Below are positions 13,974 to 21,482 of a DNA stretch of 22,060 nucleotides, piece after piece (the stretch's first letter is position 1; every line of letters starts with the position of its first letter). Under the pieces are notes generated by a model, which saw only the letters and a list, made by a program, of their open reading frames with translations, had not been told where the DNA came from and made no database searches. Origin of the DNA: a virus; the IMG/VR virus record IMGVR_UViG_3300023184_002552, positions 1 to 22,060 of that record. One strand, written 5' to 3'. A program made the position numbers and the translations under genes.

Positions 13974-14436
13974 GTTCTGCCGCTATCCTTCCGTGTCCTC
14001 TATTTGCTGAATCTTCAAGGCGTATCACGTCATCTAATTGAGTAGTGCTTGCTTCTGTGTAATGTAAATCATCATACGCGACCATACGGTGTATAGTGCA
14101 GGGTGGTGTGTGGAATACAGCGCCTGGTGCTAATTCTTGTGTGATTAATTCACTTTTAATCTTGTCGATTTCTTCTGGTGAGTATCCACCTGCTAAGAAA
14201 CGTTCGCAATCAAAAGGCTCAGGATGATAAATCAACGCACCATTGCCAACATGTAAATGGATACTTTCTGATTTAAATTGGTGAACTTGTAGGCTGGTTA
14301 CGAACCCAGCTTTGAGTATAAGTTCTTTTAGAGCAAAAGGGTAAACATCAGATCCTGGCATTAGCCAAGTTTCTGTTCCCCAAGGTTTATGAACTACGTG
14401 GCAGTTCTCGATTCGATGGAATTCTACAGTCATCAT
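13960..14436 (-). CDS. Cupin of the phosphomannose isomerase type II group
   Basis: 158 residues (157 if the second of two adjacent ATGs is used; AGGGG lies three or six bases upstream). The cupin core reads HKPWGTETWLMPG (16-28), ALKELILKAGFVTSLQVHQF (35-54), then SES and HLHVGNGALIYHP (60-72), and a second motif PPCTIHRMVA (111-120). Type II mannose-6-phosphate isomerases share the PWG start and the LQ-H block. The metal-binding second His (HxH) is Phe here (H52-Q-F54), while E57 and H116 remain. It may isomerise a sugar phosphate for the next enzyme or act as a sugar-binding partner. Confidence 0.75.
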   Translation of the reverse strand: MMTVEFHRIENCHVVHKPWGTETWLMPGSDVYPFALKELILKAGFVTSLQVHQFKSESIHLHVGNGALIYHPEPFDCERFLAGGYSPEEIDKIKSELITQELAPGAVFHTPPCTIHRMVAYDDLHYTEASTTQLDDVIRLEDSANRGHGRIAAEHEQH

Positions 14437-14465
14437 TGACCCCTAGTTGATAATACATTTTACAA

Positions 14466-14473
14466 TATTTATC
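14466..14473 (-). promoter_or_regulatory. Late-promoter-like box before the first glycan block
   Basis: GATAAATA on the minus strand, 30 bases before the first ATG of the cupin gene. It shares CGATAAATAT with the box before the structural gene at 822. It would express the first glycan block late in infection. Confidence 0.45.
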
Positions 14474-14505
14474 GACCAAGGTCAACGGCTATAAAATTAT
14501 TTTGA

Positions 14506-14661
14506 TTAACAGCAGTCGCTAAAACTATCAATCCAGCGTTTTGTGCAGGCCTTGTCATCATCTGCGCAAGGTGTTTCTGCTTGTGGTTGGATTGGTTTAG
14601 CAGGGATACTTGCGACCATAGCTTCGTGTGCTAAGTCGGATAAGTTGTCTTGCTTTTCCAT
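14506..14661 (-). CDS. Small Cys-rich protein, unknown function
   Basis: 51 residues, beginning MEKQDNLSDLAHEAMVASIP. Four Cys lie in the C-terminal half (PCADDDKACTKRWIDSFSDCC), which could form disulfides or bind metal. AGGAAG sits five bases before the ATG, a good ribosome site. There is no membrane segment. It is too short for most gene calls and I recognise no family. Confidence 0.6.
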   Translation of the reverse strand: MEKQDNLSDLAHEAMVASIPAKPIQPQAETPCADDDKACTKRWIDSFSDCC

Positions 14662-14691
14662 TTTACTTCCTTTCGCCTTTTGGGCATAGTT

Positions 14692-14719
14692 AAAAAAATA
14701 TAGCCATTGTGTAGCTATA
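14692..14719 (-). terminator. Terminator after the single-pass membrane gene
   Basis: A 6-base stem, TATAGC/GCTATA (14699-14704 and 14714-14719), with a nine-base loop is followed on the minus strand by seven T residues. The stem is AT-rich, but the T-run is good. It lies 15 bases after the stop at 14734. Confidence 0.7.
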
Positions 14720-14723
14720 CCAT

Positions 14724-14731
14724 TATTTATG
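14724..14731 (-). promoter_or_regulatory. Possible late box CATAAATA
   Basis: CATAAATA on the minus strand between the stop at 14734 and the terminator stem. If used, the transcript would start at about the terminator hairpin and serve the 51-residue gene. The awkward placement makes this a weak call. Confidence 0.25.
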
Positions 14732-14733
14732 TG

Positions 14734-15051
14734 TTAAGGTAGTTTAGGTGCACCTAATGTGTCTAAAAGTGAATCTACTGCTGAATACCAATGTTCAGCA
14801 ATATTAACTCCGTAGAACACTAACCCGCGGGCAGTTTCACTGAACCCGCTTAGAATTATAATTACCATTATGACCCAAAATATAGTCCAAACGCTGACTT
14901 TGGTGTCAACTCCGTCATGGAATAATGGACGGTCTGCACCGTTGTTATACCATCTGTTTTGATGCAGTTCATTCAGCTGGCGTGGGGTGCTGGTATCATG
15001 ATTTGGGTTACCGTAAGGTCCCCAATTTGGGTCTTGGAATCTATCACTCAT
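14734..15051 (-). CDS. Single-pass membrane protein next to the hydrolase gene
   Basis: 105 residues from the ATG at 15051 (MSDRFQDPNWGPYGNPNHDT). One strong membrane segment covers about 52-70 (VSVWTIFWVIMVIIILSGF); the N-terminal 50 residues are polar and rich in Asn, Pro and Gly, and the C-terminal 35 form an amphipathic helix. It follows the SleB-type hydrolase directly, so a holin- or spanin-like lysis role is possible, though it matches no known holin by eye. The ATG is the predicted transcription start (promoter P6), so this is a second leaderless gene; no ribosome site precedes it. Confidence 0.65.
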   Translation of the reverse strand: MSDRFQDPNWGPYGNPNHDTSTPRQLNELHQNRWYNNGADRPLFHDGVDTKVSVWTIFWVIMVIIILSGFSETARGLVFYGVNIAEHWYSAVDSLLDTLGAPKLP

Positions 15052-15057
15052 GCATGT

Positions 15058-15086
15058 ATTATACACGAGTGATAGAAAAAAGTCAA
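15058..15086 (-). promoter_or_regulatory. Sigma70-type promoter, leaderless (P6)
   Basis: TTGACT (15086-15081), 17-base spacer, TATAAT (15063-15058). Six bases separate it from the ATG at 15051, exactly the geometry at P1. The -35 box begins one base after the stop of the hydrolase gene. Confidence 0.8.
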
Positions 15087-15087
15087 G

Positions 15088-15639
15088 TTATTTCTCTCGT
15101 TTGTAGAACACATGGTTACCAATTTTAGTAGCAACCTTGTGTGGCCAGCGTGGATTTACTTCTATGTCTGCGGCGTGGAACCACATGACGTTTTGATCAA
15201 TCTTAGCTACCTTTTCACCGTCGACTAAGACTTTCTTAGCGGCAATGTAGCTGGGATTGTTTTTACTGATAATTTTATTTTTGTTTATTCGGCTGTCACA
15301 CATCCACGAAAATTGACAGACCTTGTCACCTTCGATGGTTGTTGACTGAGACACTACCGCACATAAGTCATTTGGAAACAAGCCGCTACGGGCACGATTT
15401 ACAGTAACCTGTGCCACTGCCATCTGTCCTGCCATGGGTTCACTGCCTGCTTCATAAAATACATTACGAGCCAAGCAGGCAAGTTGTCGTGAAACTTTAG
15501 CCTCTTGTTGTTTGACTATCTTAAAGCCAAAATCTCTATCTTCGCTACCCATCGCTGTGGGCATCGTCGTTAGTGCTATAACCGTTGTGGACATTATTGT
15601 CCAGGTCAGTATTTTTTTGAAACGTGAGATCACGCTCAT
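15088..15639 (-). CDS. Secreted SleB-type cell-wall hydrolase
   Basis: 183 residues. The N-terminus is a signal or signal-anchor sequence (MSVISRFKKILTWTIMSTTV, then IALTTMPTAMG), with a positive start and a hydrophobic core at 10-30. The mature part has the SleB/CwlJ hydrolase pattern: LARNVFYEAGSEPMAGQMAV (56-75, with catalytic Glu E63), VTVNRARSG (78-86), LCAVVSQS (92-99) and CQFSWMCDSR (108-117). These enzymes cleave peptidoglycan and act in phage lysis or in cell entry. A signal-bearing lysin can be exported by the host and needs only a pinholin. AGGAGGG lies six bases before the ATG. Confidence 0.9.
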   Translation of the reverse strand: MSVISRFKKILTWTIMSTTVIALTTMPTAMGSEDRDFGFKIVKQQEAKVSRQLACLARNVFYEAGSEPMAGQMAVAQVTVNRARSGLFPNDLCAVVSQSTTIEGDKVCQFSWMCDSRINKNKIISKNNPSYIAAKKVLVDGEKVAKIDQNVMWFHAADIEVNPRWPHKVATKIGNHVFYKREK

Positions 15640-15679
15640 ATCTTTCCCTCCTGTTAGTATTTGTCTTAAGGCGATTACC

Positions 15680-15886
15680 TTAGATTGAATTAACGCCTGT
15701 AGCGGCGTTGCGATCGATAAAGAATTGGCATGGTTTAGTTATGCCTTCTTTCATATGGACTAGATCATAGTCGTTAAATTCTGCGTTGTTAACATGTACG
15801 CTTGATGTGTGTCTATGACAACTTTCTCTCACTGTGCAATATCTCCCTGCGCAATAGTATCTTGATTCGGTTTGGTTATTACTCAT
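15680..15886 (-). CDS. Small Cys/His-rich protein, probably zinc-binding
   Basis: 68 residues, starting MSNNQTESRYYCAGRYCTVR. Cys12, Cys17, Cys23, His24, His26 and Cys53 (YYCAGRYCTVRESCHRH, later KPCQFFIDRN) suggest a metal-binding fold. Similar short proteins occur in many phages with no known role. GGAGGATTTAGA precedes the ATG, so it is well translated. It stands between the second glycan block and the hydrolase and may belong to either. Confidence 0.65.
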   Translation of the reverse strand: MSNNQTESRYYCAGRYCTVRESCHRHTSSVHVNNAEFNDYDLVHMKEGITKPCQFFIDRNAATGVNSI

Positions 15887-15930
15887 TCTAAATCCTCCGA
15901 ACGTAGTATTATGTAGTCACGAGAATCCAG

Positions 15931-15950
15931 AGTTTTATACGTATAAAACT
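15931..15950. repeat. Perfect 20-base palindrome
   Basis: AGTTTTATACGTATAAAACT, complete with no central spacer. It lies 45 bases before the start of the 68-residue gene and 19 bases after the stop of the preceding gene. It could be an operator; both halves contain TATAAAAC, which also resembles a -10 or late-promoter box. No T-run follows, so it is not a terminator. Confidence 0.7.
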
Positions 15951-15968
15951 AACCAAAATATAGGATAA

Positions 15969-16790
15969 CTATTCTAAATTTAAAATGCCTTGATTTTGGC
16001 CTAAGAATTTGTGGCGATAAAAGTTCCAAATATCGTATAATTCGTCTGAACTGTAACGATTTACGGCGACTTTTAAGTCACTAAGTGCCATGATATCATC
16101 AGCATAGGGTTGATACTTCATAGCCAATGTATCAGGCGAATGTTTGAATCCCACTGCACTCAATCCTTCAAGTTCAATGAATGTAGGTATCAGTCTTTCG
16201 ATTAAGAATGTAAAATTTGGCAATGACTTGTCATGTGCATAGTTGCTACCTCCAGCACCAAATACTTCTTGTTTGAATAGGGGATCAGCCTCTGCTTCTG
16301 TGAACAACTTGCGACTAAATTCCATAAACTTAGTCCAGAACTTGCGACTACCAACTACATAGTTAGCAAACACTGTGGTGTTACGATCCAACAGCATCAG
16401 TCTCACATCAACATCACCATATCCAACTTTCTTAAGGAATTTATTTCCAATCGCTGAGATGTTAGGATGATGGAAATCTCCTTGCTCCCATGAGTTAGCA
16501 AATAAGGCTTCATTTAATATGCAGGGATTAAGTAAGTAAACATCCTGTCCAGGATAGGCGTTAATAAAATCGTATACCTGTTGTCCTGTGAGATTGGTTT
16601 TCTCTTTGAACTTCCAGCTGACAAATCCCCAATATTCAAGATCACTAGCCATCAACTGATCATACTCACGATCCCATACGTCCCACTCACGAAGTTCCGG
16701 GCGTGGGTTAGCTGTGTTATCTAAAGGCACAAAGTGTGGGTCACAATAGACTATCAGTTCTGGCTTAAAGTAAATTTGGAAAATTTTCAT
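15969..16790 (-). CDS. Conserved surface-sugar cluster protein, unknown activity
   Basis: 273 residues from MKIFQIYFKPELIVYCDPHF at 16790, which resembles the usual start of this family; a start at 16850 is possible but would overlap the previous gene by 86 bases. The hallmark is LDNTANPRPELREW (23-36). Similar proteins (IFQIYY......LDNTANxRPDWREY) occur in bacterial polysaccharide clusters, mostly without known function; the pattern FSRKLF and EGLSAVGFKHSP is further downstream. A glycosyltransferase-like role is plausible but unproven. It ends the second glycan block. Confidence 0.6.
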   Translation of the reverse strand: MKIFQIYFKPELIVYCDPHFVPLDNTANPRPELREWDVWDREYDQLMASDLEYWGFVSWKFKEKTNLTGQQVYDFINAYPGQDVYLLNPCILNEALFANSWEQGDFHHPNISAIGNKFLKKVGYGDVDVRLMLLDRNTTVFANYVVGSRKFWTKFMEFSRKLFTEAEADPLFKQEVFGAGGSNYAHDKSLPNFTFLIERLIPTFIELEGLSAVGFKHSPDTLAMKYQPYADDIMALSDLKVAVNRYSSDELYDIWNFYRHKFLGQNQGILNLE

Positions 16791-17544
16791 GTTTGGTAAC
16801 ATAGTATTCAGTCTCATGTTGTAGATTTCTTGAGCGTGGAATAAATTCATGTTCTAATCTATACTCAAGTGTTTCTTTATTAGTGATGTGATGGAATCCC
16901 CAGTTGCGTTGACGATCGACTAAGGGAATCTGTGTTTGTATCTGTAGTTTACGTGCTAATGATTGTTCATTAAATGGGCACCACCCATAATAGAATATTA
17001 CAAGTTCTTTGGTGTTATATTCTTCATAATGGCGCCCAGGTATCGGATACTGAACAGGCATATTATGCAGACTGCGAGCACGGCGTTCACGGAAGTTGCT
17101 GGTTTCTCTTGCAGTAACATAACTACCTTCGAAACTAAACCCATCTGTTTTTTGTTTATACAAAGGAATATTTGTATCCACAGGGCGTTGTCGGTCACAG
17201 TCAACATAGAACATGCTGGGTAATAACAGTTGTTGATTGGGTTGGTCATCCATTAGGCTATAGTCACCGATCATCAGCTCTGTAACATTAAGACAAATGC
17301 GCCATCCTTCAATATTTTGTTCTAATCGCATGACTTCATAGTCAATCATGTCTGCTTGGAAGTTGGGATTATCGCTGACTACTATATCCCACGTAGGGCA
17401 TAGATCTCTGATGATTTCAGCCGAACGATCAGTTGAATGATAATCAATCATCACACCATGATCAAATATCTGCTTGTGGTGATTGAGAAACCATGGCAAC
17501 ATGTATTCCTCATTATAGAAATGACAGAGTATGGTTTTCTTCAT
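16765..17544 (-). CDS. Glycosyltransferase, GT2/GT92-like
   Basis: 259 residues. The N-terminus TILCHFYNEEYMLPWFLNHH (4-23), then FDHGVMIDYHSTDRSAEII (27-45), is the opening of GT-A enzymes of the GT2/GT92 type that act on a sugar-nucleotide donor. A conserved RxxN/DxN-like VSDNPNF follows at about 56-62. The C-terminal half includes an Asn/Arg-rich HHITNKETLEYRLEHEF segment of unknown role. The DxD motif typical of GT2 is not obvious. Coupled to the C-methyltransferase gene by TAATG, so it may transfer the methylated sugar. Confidence 0.75.
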   Translation of the reverse strand: MKKTILCHFYNEEYMLPWFLNHHKQIFDHGVMIDYHSTDRSAEIIRDLCPTWDIVVSDNPNFQADMIDYEVMRLEQNIEGWRICLNVTELMIGDYSLMDDQPNQQLLLPSMFYVDCDRQRPVDTNIPLYKQKTDGFSFEGSYVTARETSNFRERRARSLHNMPVQYPIPGRHYEEYNTKELVIFYYGWCPFNEQSLARKLQIQTQIPLVDRQRNWGFHHITNKETLEYRLEHEFIPRSRNLQHETEYYVTKHENFPNLL

Positions 17545-18761
17545 TATTCTATACTGATAGTTGGAAAGTATCTGATGAATACATCTGTTTCAACATCACG
17601 ATTGCTTTTGATTTTCTTGCGGATTTCACTAAAGAAATTCCAAGCTAATGGAACAAATGCTACCTTGCTGTTTTGATGTTGCTCTAAGATGCTGATTGGC
17701 ACGACTGGTGTGCTCATACCAGGTGAGTATAATCCCTGTTTAAGTGGATTATCATCTATGATATAATCTAAATGTATCTCACCAAAGTTTAGTAAAGTGT
17801 TGCCTTTGGCAGCCGCACCATAACCTACGATTAAATAATCCAACATGCGATAGTGCATGATTGTTTCTTTAAGATCTTCTACGATAGTAGCACAATGATC
17901 AGCATAGGCAAGATATGTATTCATATCTTGTAACCCTGCACGGCGCTCTTCATCTAAGACCTGTTGCAGATTTCCGTCGTGTGGTTGTTTACGGAATACA
18001 AACACATAGCTGTTACCATGGATAGGTGTTTTGTTTACTCCTGTTAGATATAAGCCAGCACGCTTAGCCAATTCGTTCATTGAGTTAGCGTTAAAGAAAC
18101 TCAAATGTTCGTGATAGATAGTATCGAACTCATTGTTCTTAATCATATCAGCTTGACTGGTCTGTATAAACAACACAGTGTTGTCATGCATGATCTCTTT
18201 ACACTGTTTCAAAAACTCTAATGGATAGCTGTTGTGTGCGAATACGTTCTGGGCATTGATGATATCTAAATTCTTATTCTTGTAGTGGTAGGTATATTTG
18301 TCTGTAAAGTAATCACAGATCACTTCATGTTCTTGTGAACTGATAGGATGTAGATTTTCAGCAGGGTCGATACCGTAGGTCTTTAGTCCTAATTTTTTCC
18401 AACTGTTTAACTGTGTGCCGTCGTTGCAGGCGATATCCAATACTGCTTTAGGCGTTTCATCAAAATGTTCAAATGAATAACTGGCGAACCAATCAAAGTA
18501 GTCTTTAAGTGTTTGGCTTGTGCCGCTAACATATAGATAGTTTTTAAATAATAAGTCCGGATTTACTGCATGGCTCAACTGTAGGTGCGTGCAATCTTCA
18601 CAGATATTTAGGCGCAACGGAAAATACGGTTCTTCTTCTTCCATTGTTTTCTTAAAACTATTTGCTAATGGCTGTTCATTTAAATCTAAGACTAATTTTA
18701 GTCTTTCACTGCCACAGCAAAGGCACTCATTTAATTGTTTGGCGTCTTCCATAATAGTCAT
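17544..18761 (-). CDS. Zinc-site C-methyltransferase for a deoxysugar
   Basis: 405 residues in the three parts of the NovU/TylCIII group. Residues 1-60 hold a zinc site, C13-x2-C16 and C54-x2-C57 (ECLCCGSERL, NICEDCTHLQ). Residues about 100-230 are the SAM fold (VLDIACNDGTQLNS, 107-120). A conserved IYHEHLSFF follows, and the C-terminal Rossmann-like domain has YLIVGYGAAAKGNTLLNF. Enzymes of this type add a methyl to carbon 3 of TDP-4-keto-6-deoxysugars. Here the RmlB-like dehydratase and the epimerase upstream could make the substrate. Alternative start: MEDAKQ at 18752. It overlaps the epimerase by 35 bases. Confidence 0.85.
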   Translation of the reverse strand: MTIMEDAKQLNECLCCGSERLKLVLDLNEQPLANSFKKTMEEEEPYFPLRLNICEDCTHLQLSHAVNPDLLFKNYLYVSGTSQTLKDYFDWFASYSFEHFDETPKAVLDIACNDGTQLNSWKKLGLKTYGIDPAENLHPISSQEHEVICDYFTDKYTYHYKNKNLDIINAQNVFAHNSYPLEFLKQCKEIMHDNTVLFIQTSQADMIKNNEFDTIYHEHLSFFNANSMNELAKRAGLYLTGVNKTPIHGNSYVFVFRKQPHDGNLQQVLDEERRAGLQDMNTYLAYADHCATIVEDLKETIMHYRMLDYLIVGYGAAAKGNTLLNFGEIHLDYIIDDNPLKQGLYSPGMSTPVVPISILEQHQNSKVAFVPLAWNFFSEIRKKIKSNRDVETDVFIRYFPTISIE

Positions 18762-19668
18762 CTCGTTCCCAATTATAAATTATATATTTGTCTCTCCATT
18801 GCGGAGTAGCTTGTTCATATTTTTCTAATAAGCTATCTACTATTGTAGCAGGTGTTTCCTTAAACGTAAAGTCGAATGTTTGTTCAAATAAAGTCGTATC
18901 AATAGCAAAGTCATAGGCATTAGCAGTTACGCCCTTGTCAATAATATTGATGCCTAACTTATCACTTATTCCTTTGGCAATATCACCTACGGTTGCGTTG
19001 AAACTCGCTAAGTTGTAAATACCTGGTATTGGTCGTTCTATGCAACGTAGGATGGCACGGCATAGATCTTCAATGCCTAACATAGCACGGCTAATCTGCC
19101 GATTCATTACCTGTATGCCTGTGCCGTTCTGCACACTGTGATACATGCTGTTGATCATCACATCAACACGTAGGTTAGGTGCCCACCCGTTGACTGTTCC
19201 AAAACGTAGACCTATCACTCGCTTACCTTGTAAGTTAGCTATGATTGCCTGTTGATCTAATGCATATTTGGTCACATCATAGTTGTTGACAGGAGTAAAG
19301 TGTGTGTTGGTTTCTTTGTGTCGCTCGCCCGGTTTACTGTTGCCATATACGCTGGCTGAACTGGCATAGATAATCAGCTGGTCGGTAGTCTTGTCTAATA
19401 GATCTGTGAAGTTAGTTACATTGTTTAACCAAGGCCCAGGTAGCGCACCATTGCAACTTGGCACACTCGAATGTCCTGCTAAGACTATGATAACTTCAAA
19501 CTCACTTAGTTCTTGTTCTGTAAGTTTATGATAATCACGTCGGTCGCTGGTTTCATCGTAAGCATGCCAACAGATATCGTTTGACTTTACGAAATGATGA
19601 TCACGCAGGACCTGTCTAAGCCTACTACCAATATAGCCGTTTCCGCCTAAGATCAATACCTTTTTCAT
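18727..19668 (-). CDS. NAD(P)-dependent epimerase/dehydratase
   Basis: 313 residues, extended short-chain dehydrogenase type. KKVLILGGNGYIGSRL (2-17) is the Rossmann GxxGxxG motif; IIYASSASVYGNS (99-111) includes the catalytic Ser region and NNYDVTKYAL (128-137) the Y130-x3-K134 pair. GLRFGTVNGWAP after it is the usual substrate-side segment. It probably epimerises or reduces the keto sugar made by the RmlB-like enzyme. Its start shares one base (TAATG) with the gene before it and its C-terminus overlaps the C-methyltransferase by 35 bases, so all are produced together. Confidence 0.85.
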   Translation of the reverse strand: MKKVLILGGNGYIGSRLRQVLRDHHFVKSNDICWHAYDETSDRRDYHKLTEQELSEFEVIIVLAGHSSVPSCNGALPGPWLNNVTNFTDLLDKTTDQLIIYASSASVYGNSKPGERHKETNTHFTPVNNYDVTKYALDQQAIIANLQGKRVIGLRFGTVNGWAPNLRVDVMINSMYHSVQNGTGIQVMNRQISRAMLGIEDLCRAILRCIERPIPGIYNLASFNATVGDIAKGISDKLGINIIDKGVTANAYDFAIDTTLFEQTFDFTFKETPATIVDSLLEKYEQATPQWRDKYIIYNWERDDYYGRRQTIK

Positions 19669-20405
19669 TAGTCAATGATCATCATACCATTTGGCGCAAT
19701 ATTACCCATTAGGCCCACTGTATCAAGTTCAACTAATTTGTCTTTAGGAATGAACTTGCTCATAGCATGTTCGTTGTCGATATATTTGCCGTTATTAAAA
19801 AGATTTACCATAGTTTCAATGATATTTTTATACAACTGCATAGTTTCTAATAATAAATTAGGCGTAAATGACCATAAACGTGTTTGGAGCAACGTCGTTA
19901 CTCCGGTATCTTGGGGATTAATCCAACTTGGCTGTGCTTTCTTAAACACATATTTGTCTCGAGTAGCATCATTACTGAATTTTGTAATATCAAATTTATC
20001 AGTTACCTGATAACGACCGCTAAGTTTAAAAATACGATCTGCATCTTTGATCTCATTTTTCATAGCTTCGTCATTAGCAATAAATGTCAAAGCCTTCATC
20101 ATGCCCAATGCTTCCATGGCATTCTTACCAATATCATAATTAGTAACATTGTTATGGAAATATTTCATGTCATTGTCGTCACTGTTATCGATGTAGTAAT
20201 CGACAGTGTCGATCAGTTCATTGATTTCTGCGCTGTCATCATTCTGCACATCAACTTTGCTGTTGTCTACAAGAATAACTACTGCGCCAGGGATATATTT
20301 CTTAGCACTCTTAGCTGTTTCTAATGTCTGCTGGATACGAGTTTTGGGATCATAGATACCATAGTTAGTGTATAGAGCTGAGGTTAGTAATACAATATTT
20401 TTCAT
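19668..20405 (-). CDS. Glycosyltransferase-like protein of a glycan cluster
   Basis: 245 residues. The N-terminus MKNIVLLTSALYTNYGIYDP then a VVILVDNSKVD strand (42-52) suggests a nucleotide-sugar fold. A conserved RIFKLSGRYQVTDKFDI (124-140) matches the KxSGRY element seen in glycosyltransferase-like proteins of surface-polysaccharide clusters. An Asp-rich stretch at 70-80 might be a loose DxD. There is no membrane segment. AAGGA lies seven bases before the ATG, ten bases after the RmlB-like stop. The role is inferred from this and its place in the cluster. Confidence 0.65.
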   Translation of the reverse strand: MKNIVLLTSALYTNYGIYDPKTRIQQTLETAKSAKKYIPGAVVILVDNSKVDVQNDDSAEINELIDTVDYYIDNSDDNDMKYFHNNVTNYDIGKNAMEALGMMKALTFIANDEAMKNEIKDADRIFKLSGRYQVTDKFDITKFSNDATRDKYVFKKAQPSWINPQDTGVTTLLQTRLWSFTPNLLLETMQLYKNIIETMVNLFNNGKYIDNEHAMSKFIPKDKLVELDTVGLMGNIAPNGMMIID

Positions 20406-20415
20406 AGGGTTCCTT

Positions 20416-21444
20416 TTAGCAACGCAACCAACGTTCGTTAGCCAGCGTCCAATTTACAACTTCACCAATACGTTCTGTTAGGCTAACACGAGGTTCCCAA
20501 CCTAAACTGCGCATGTAGTCACCGCTTAGAGCATAACGTAGGTCATGTCCTGGGCGTGAGCTATGGAAGTCCACCATTTCGTACTTCAATTCTTTTCCTT
20601 GCGCATCAGCGATAATCTGTGCTAATTGTAGATTATTGATTTCTTCTTTGCCCACCAAATTAAACTTAGGACATTTAGCGCCACCGTAGTCTTCTGCTAA
20701 TGTAGTATGATCTAATCCAAGTAAGAAATGCATAGCATCTGCTACGTCAGCCGCATGGATGTAATAGCGACTACCTGGAATAGTTCTTGTAGCATCACTG
20801 TGGATAGTGATAGTGTCGCCATCATTTACCTTGCGGATACACATTGGAATGTATTTCTCTGGATGCTGTCTTTGTCCAAAAATGTTCATGGTGTGTGTAA
20901 TATAGATAGGCATCTTGTAGGTATTTTCAAACGCTACAGCAAGTTCTTCGCCGCCAGCTTTGGTCGCTGAATACGGATTTGAACTGTTATAACGATCACG
21001 CTCACCGTAGTTAATACCATTTGGTGCTGGGCCAAATACTTCATCTGTTGAGAAGTAGATGAAACGTTCTAAATTTGGCAGTTGACGAGCATACTCTAAG
21101 ATATGTCCTGTGCCAACTACGTTATCCCAAACAAACTCCATTGGGAACTCAATACTGCGATCAACGTGTGATCCTGCGGCCAAGTGTAGAACATAATTAA
21201 CATCACCAATGTCTCGCTTGACCATTGGGTTAAGTTCTGCTTTGAGATCATGGAATACTACCTTGACTCGCTTTTTATTTTCAGCGTCAAACTCATTCAT
21301 CATGTCTGATAAACGATTTAAGTTGCCACTAAAGTCTAGGCGGTCAAGACTGACGATATTCCAGTCTGTGTTTTTTAATAAATGATGAATAACGTGATGT
21401 GCTACAAAGCCTGCACCACCAGTCACCAGGACGGTTTTTGACAT
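20416..21444 (-). CDS. dTDP-glucose 4,6-dehydratase-like enzyme (RmlB family)
   Basis: 342 residues, full length. TVLVTGGAGFVAHHVIHHLL (4-23) binds NAD. FIYFSTDEVFGPA (128-140) holds the RmlB-type T133-D134-E135 catalytic set with S132, and NPYSATKAGGE (156-166) the Y158-x3-K162 pair. Further family marks are THTMNIFGQRQHPEKYIP and SSRPGHDLRYAL (295-306). RmlB turns dTDP-glucose into dTDP-4-keto-6-deoxyglucose. The TDE triad supports the dehydratase rather than a simple epimerase, though GDP- or UDP-sugar substrates are possible. No glucose-1-phosphate thymidylyltransferase is adjacent, so the substrate may come from the host. TGGAG lies eight bases before the ATG. Confidence 0.88.
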   Translation of the reverse strand: MSKTVLVTGGAGFVAHHVIHHLLKNTDWNIVSLDRLDFSGNLNRLSDMMNEFDAENKKRVKVVFHDLKAELNPMVKRDIGDVNYVLHLAAGSHVDRSIEFPMEFVWDNVVGTGHILEYARQLPNLERFIYFSTDEVFGPAPNGINYGERDRYNSSNPYSATKAGGEELAVAFENTYKMPIYITHTMNIFGQRQHPEKYIPMCIRKVNDGDTITIHSDATRTIPGSRYYIHAADVADAMHFLLGLDHTTLAEDYGGAKCPKFNLVGKEEINNLQLAQIIADAQGKELKYEMVDFHSSRPGHDLRYALSGDYMRSLGWEPRVSLTERIGEVVNWTLANERWLRC

Positions 21445-21482
21445 TGATTTCTCCAGTTTTCGTTGAATTTACTGCTTTAAAC

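Noticed and set aside
14724-14731. A reliable late promoter for the 51-residue gene
   Set aside because: The start would fall within the terminator hairpin of the same strand, so it was kept only as a low-confidence box.
15665-15681. A small hairpin between the 68-residue gene and the hydrolase gene (TAAGG/CCTTA)
   Set aside because: The stem is only five bases and AT-rich with no T-run; not enough to call a terminator.
19675-20324. Plus-strand frames of 111 and 146 residues
   Set aside because: They are antisense to the glycosyltransferase-like gene at 19668-20405, with shadow-type composition and no ribosome sites.
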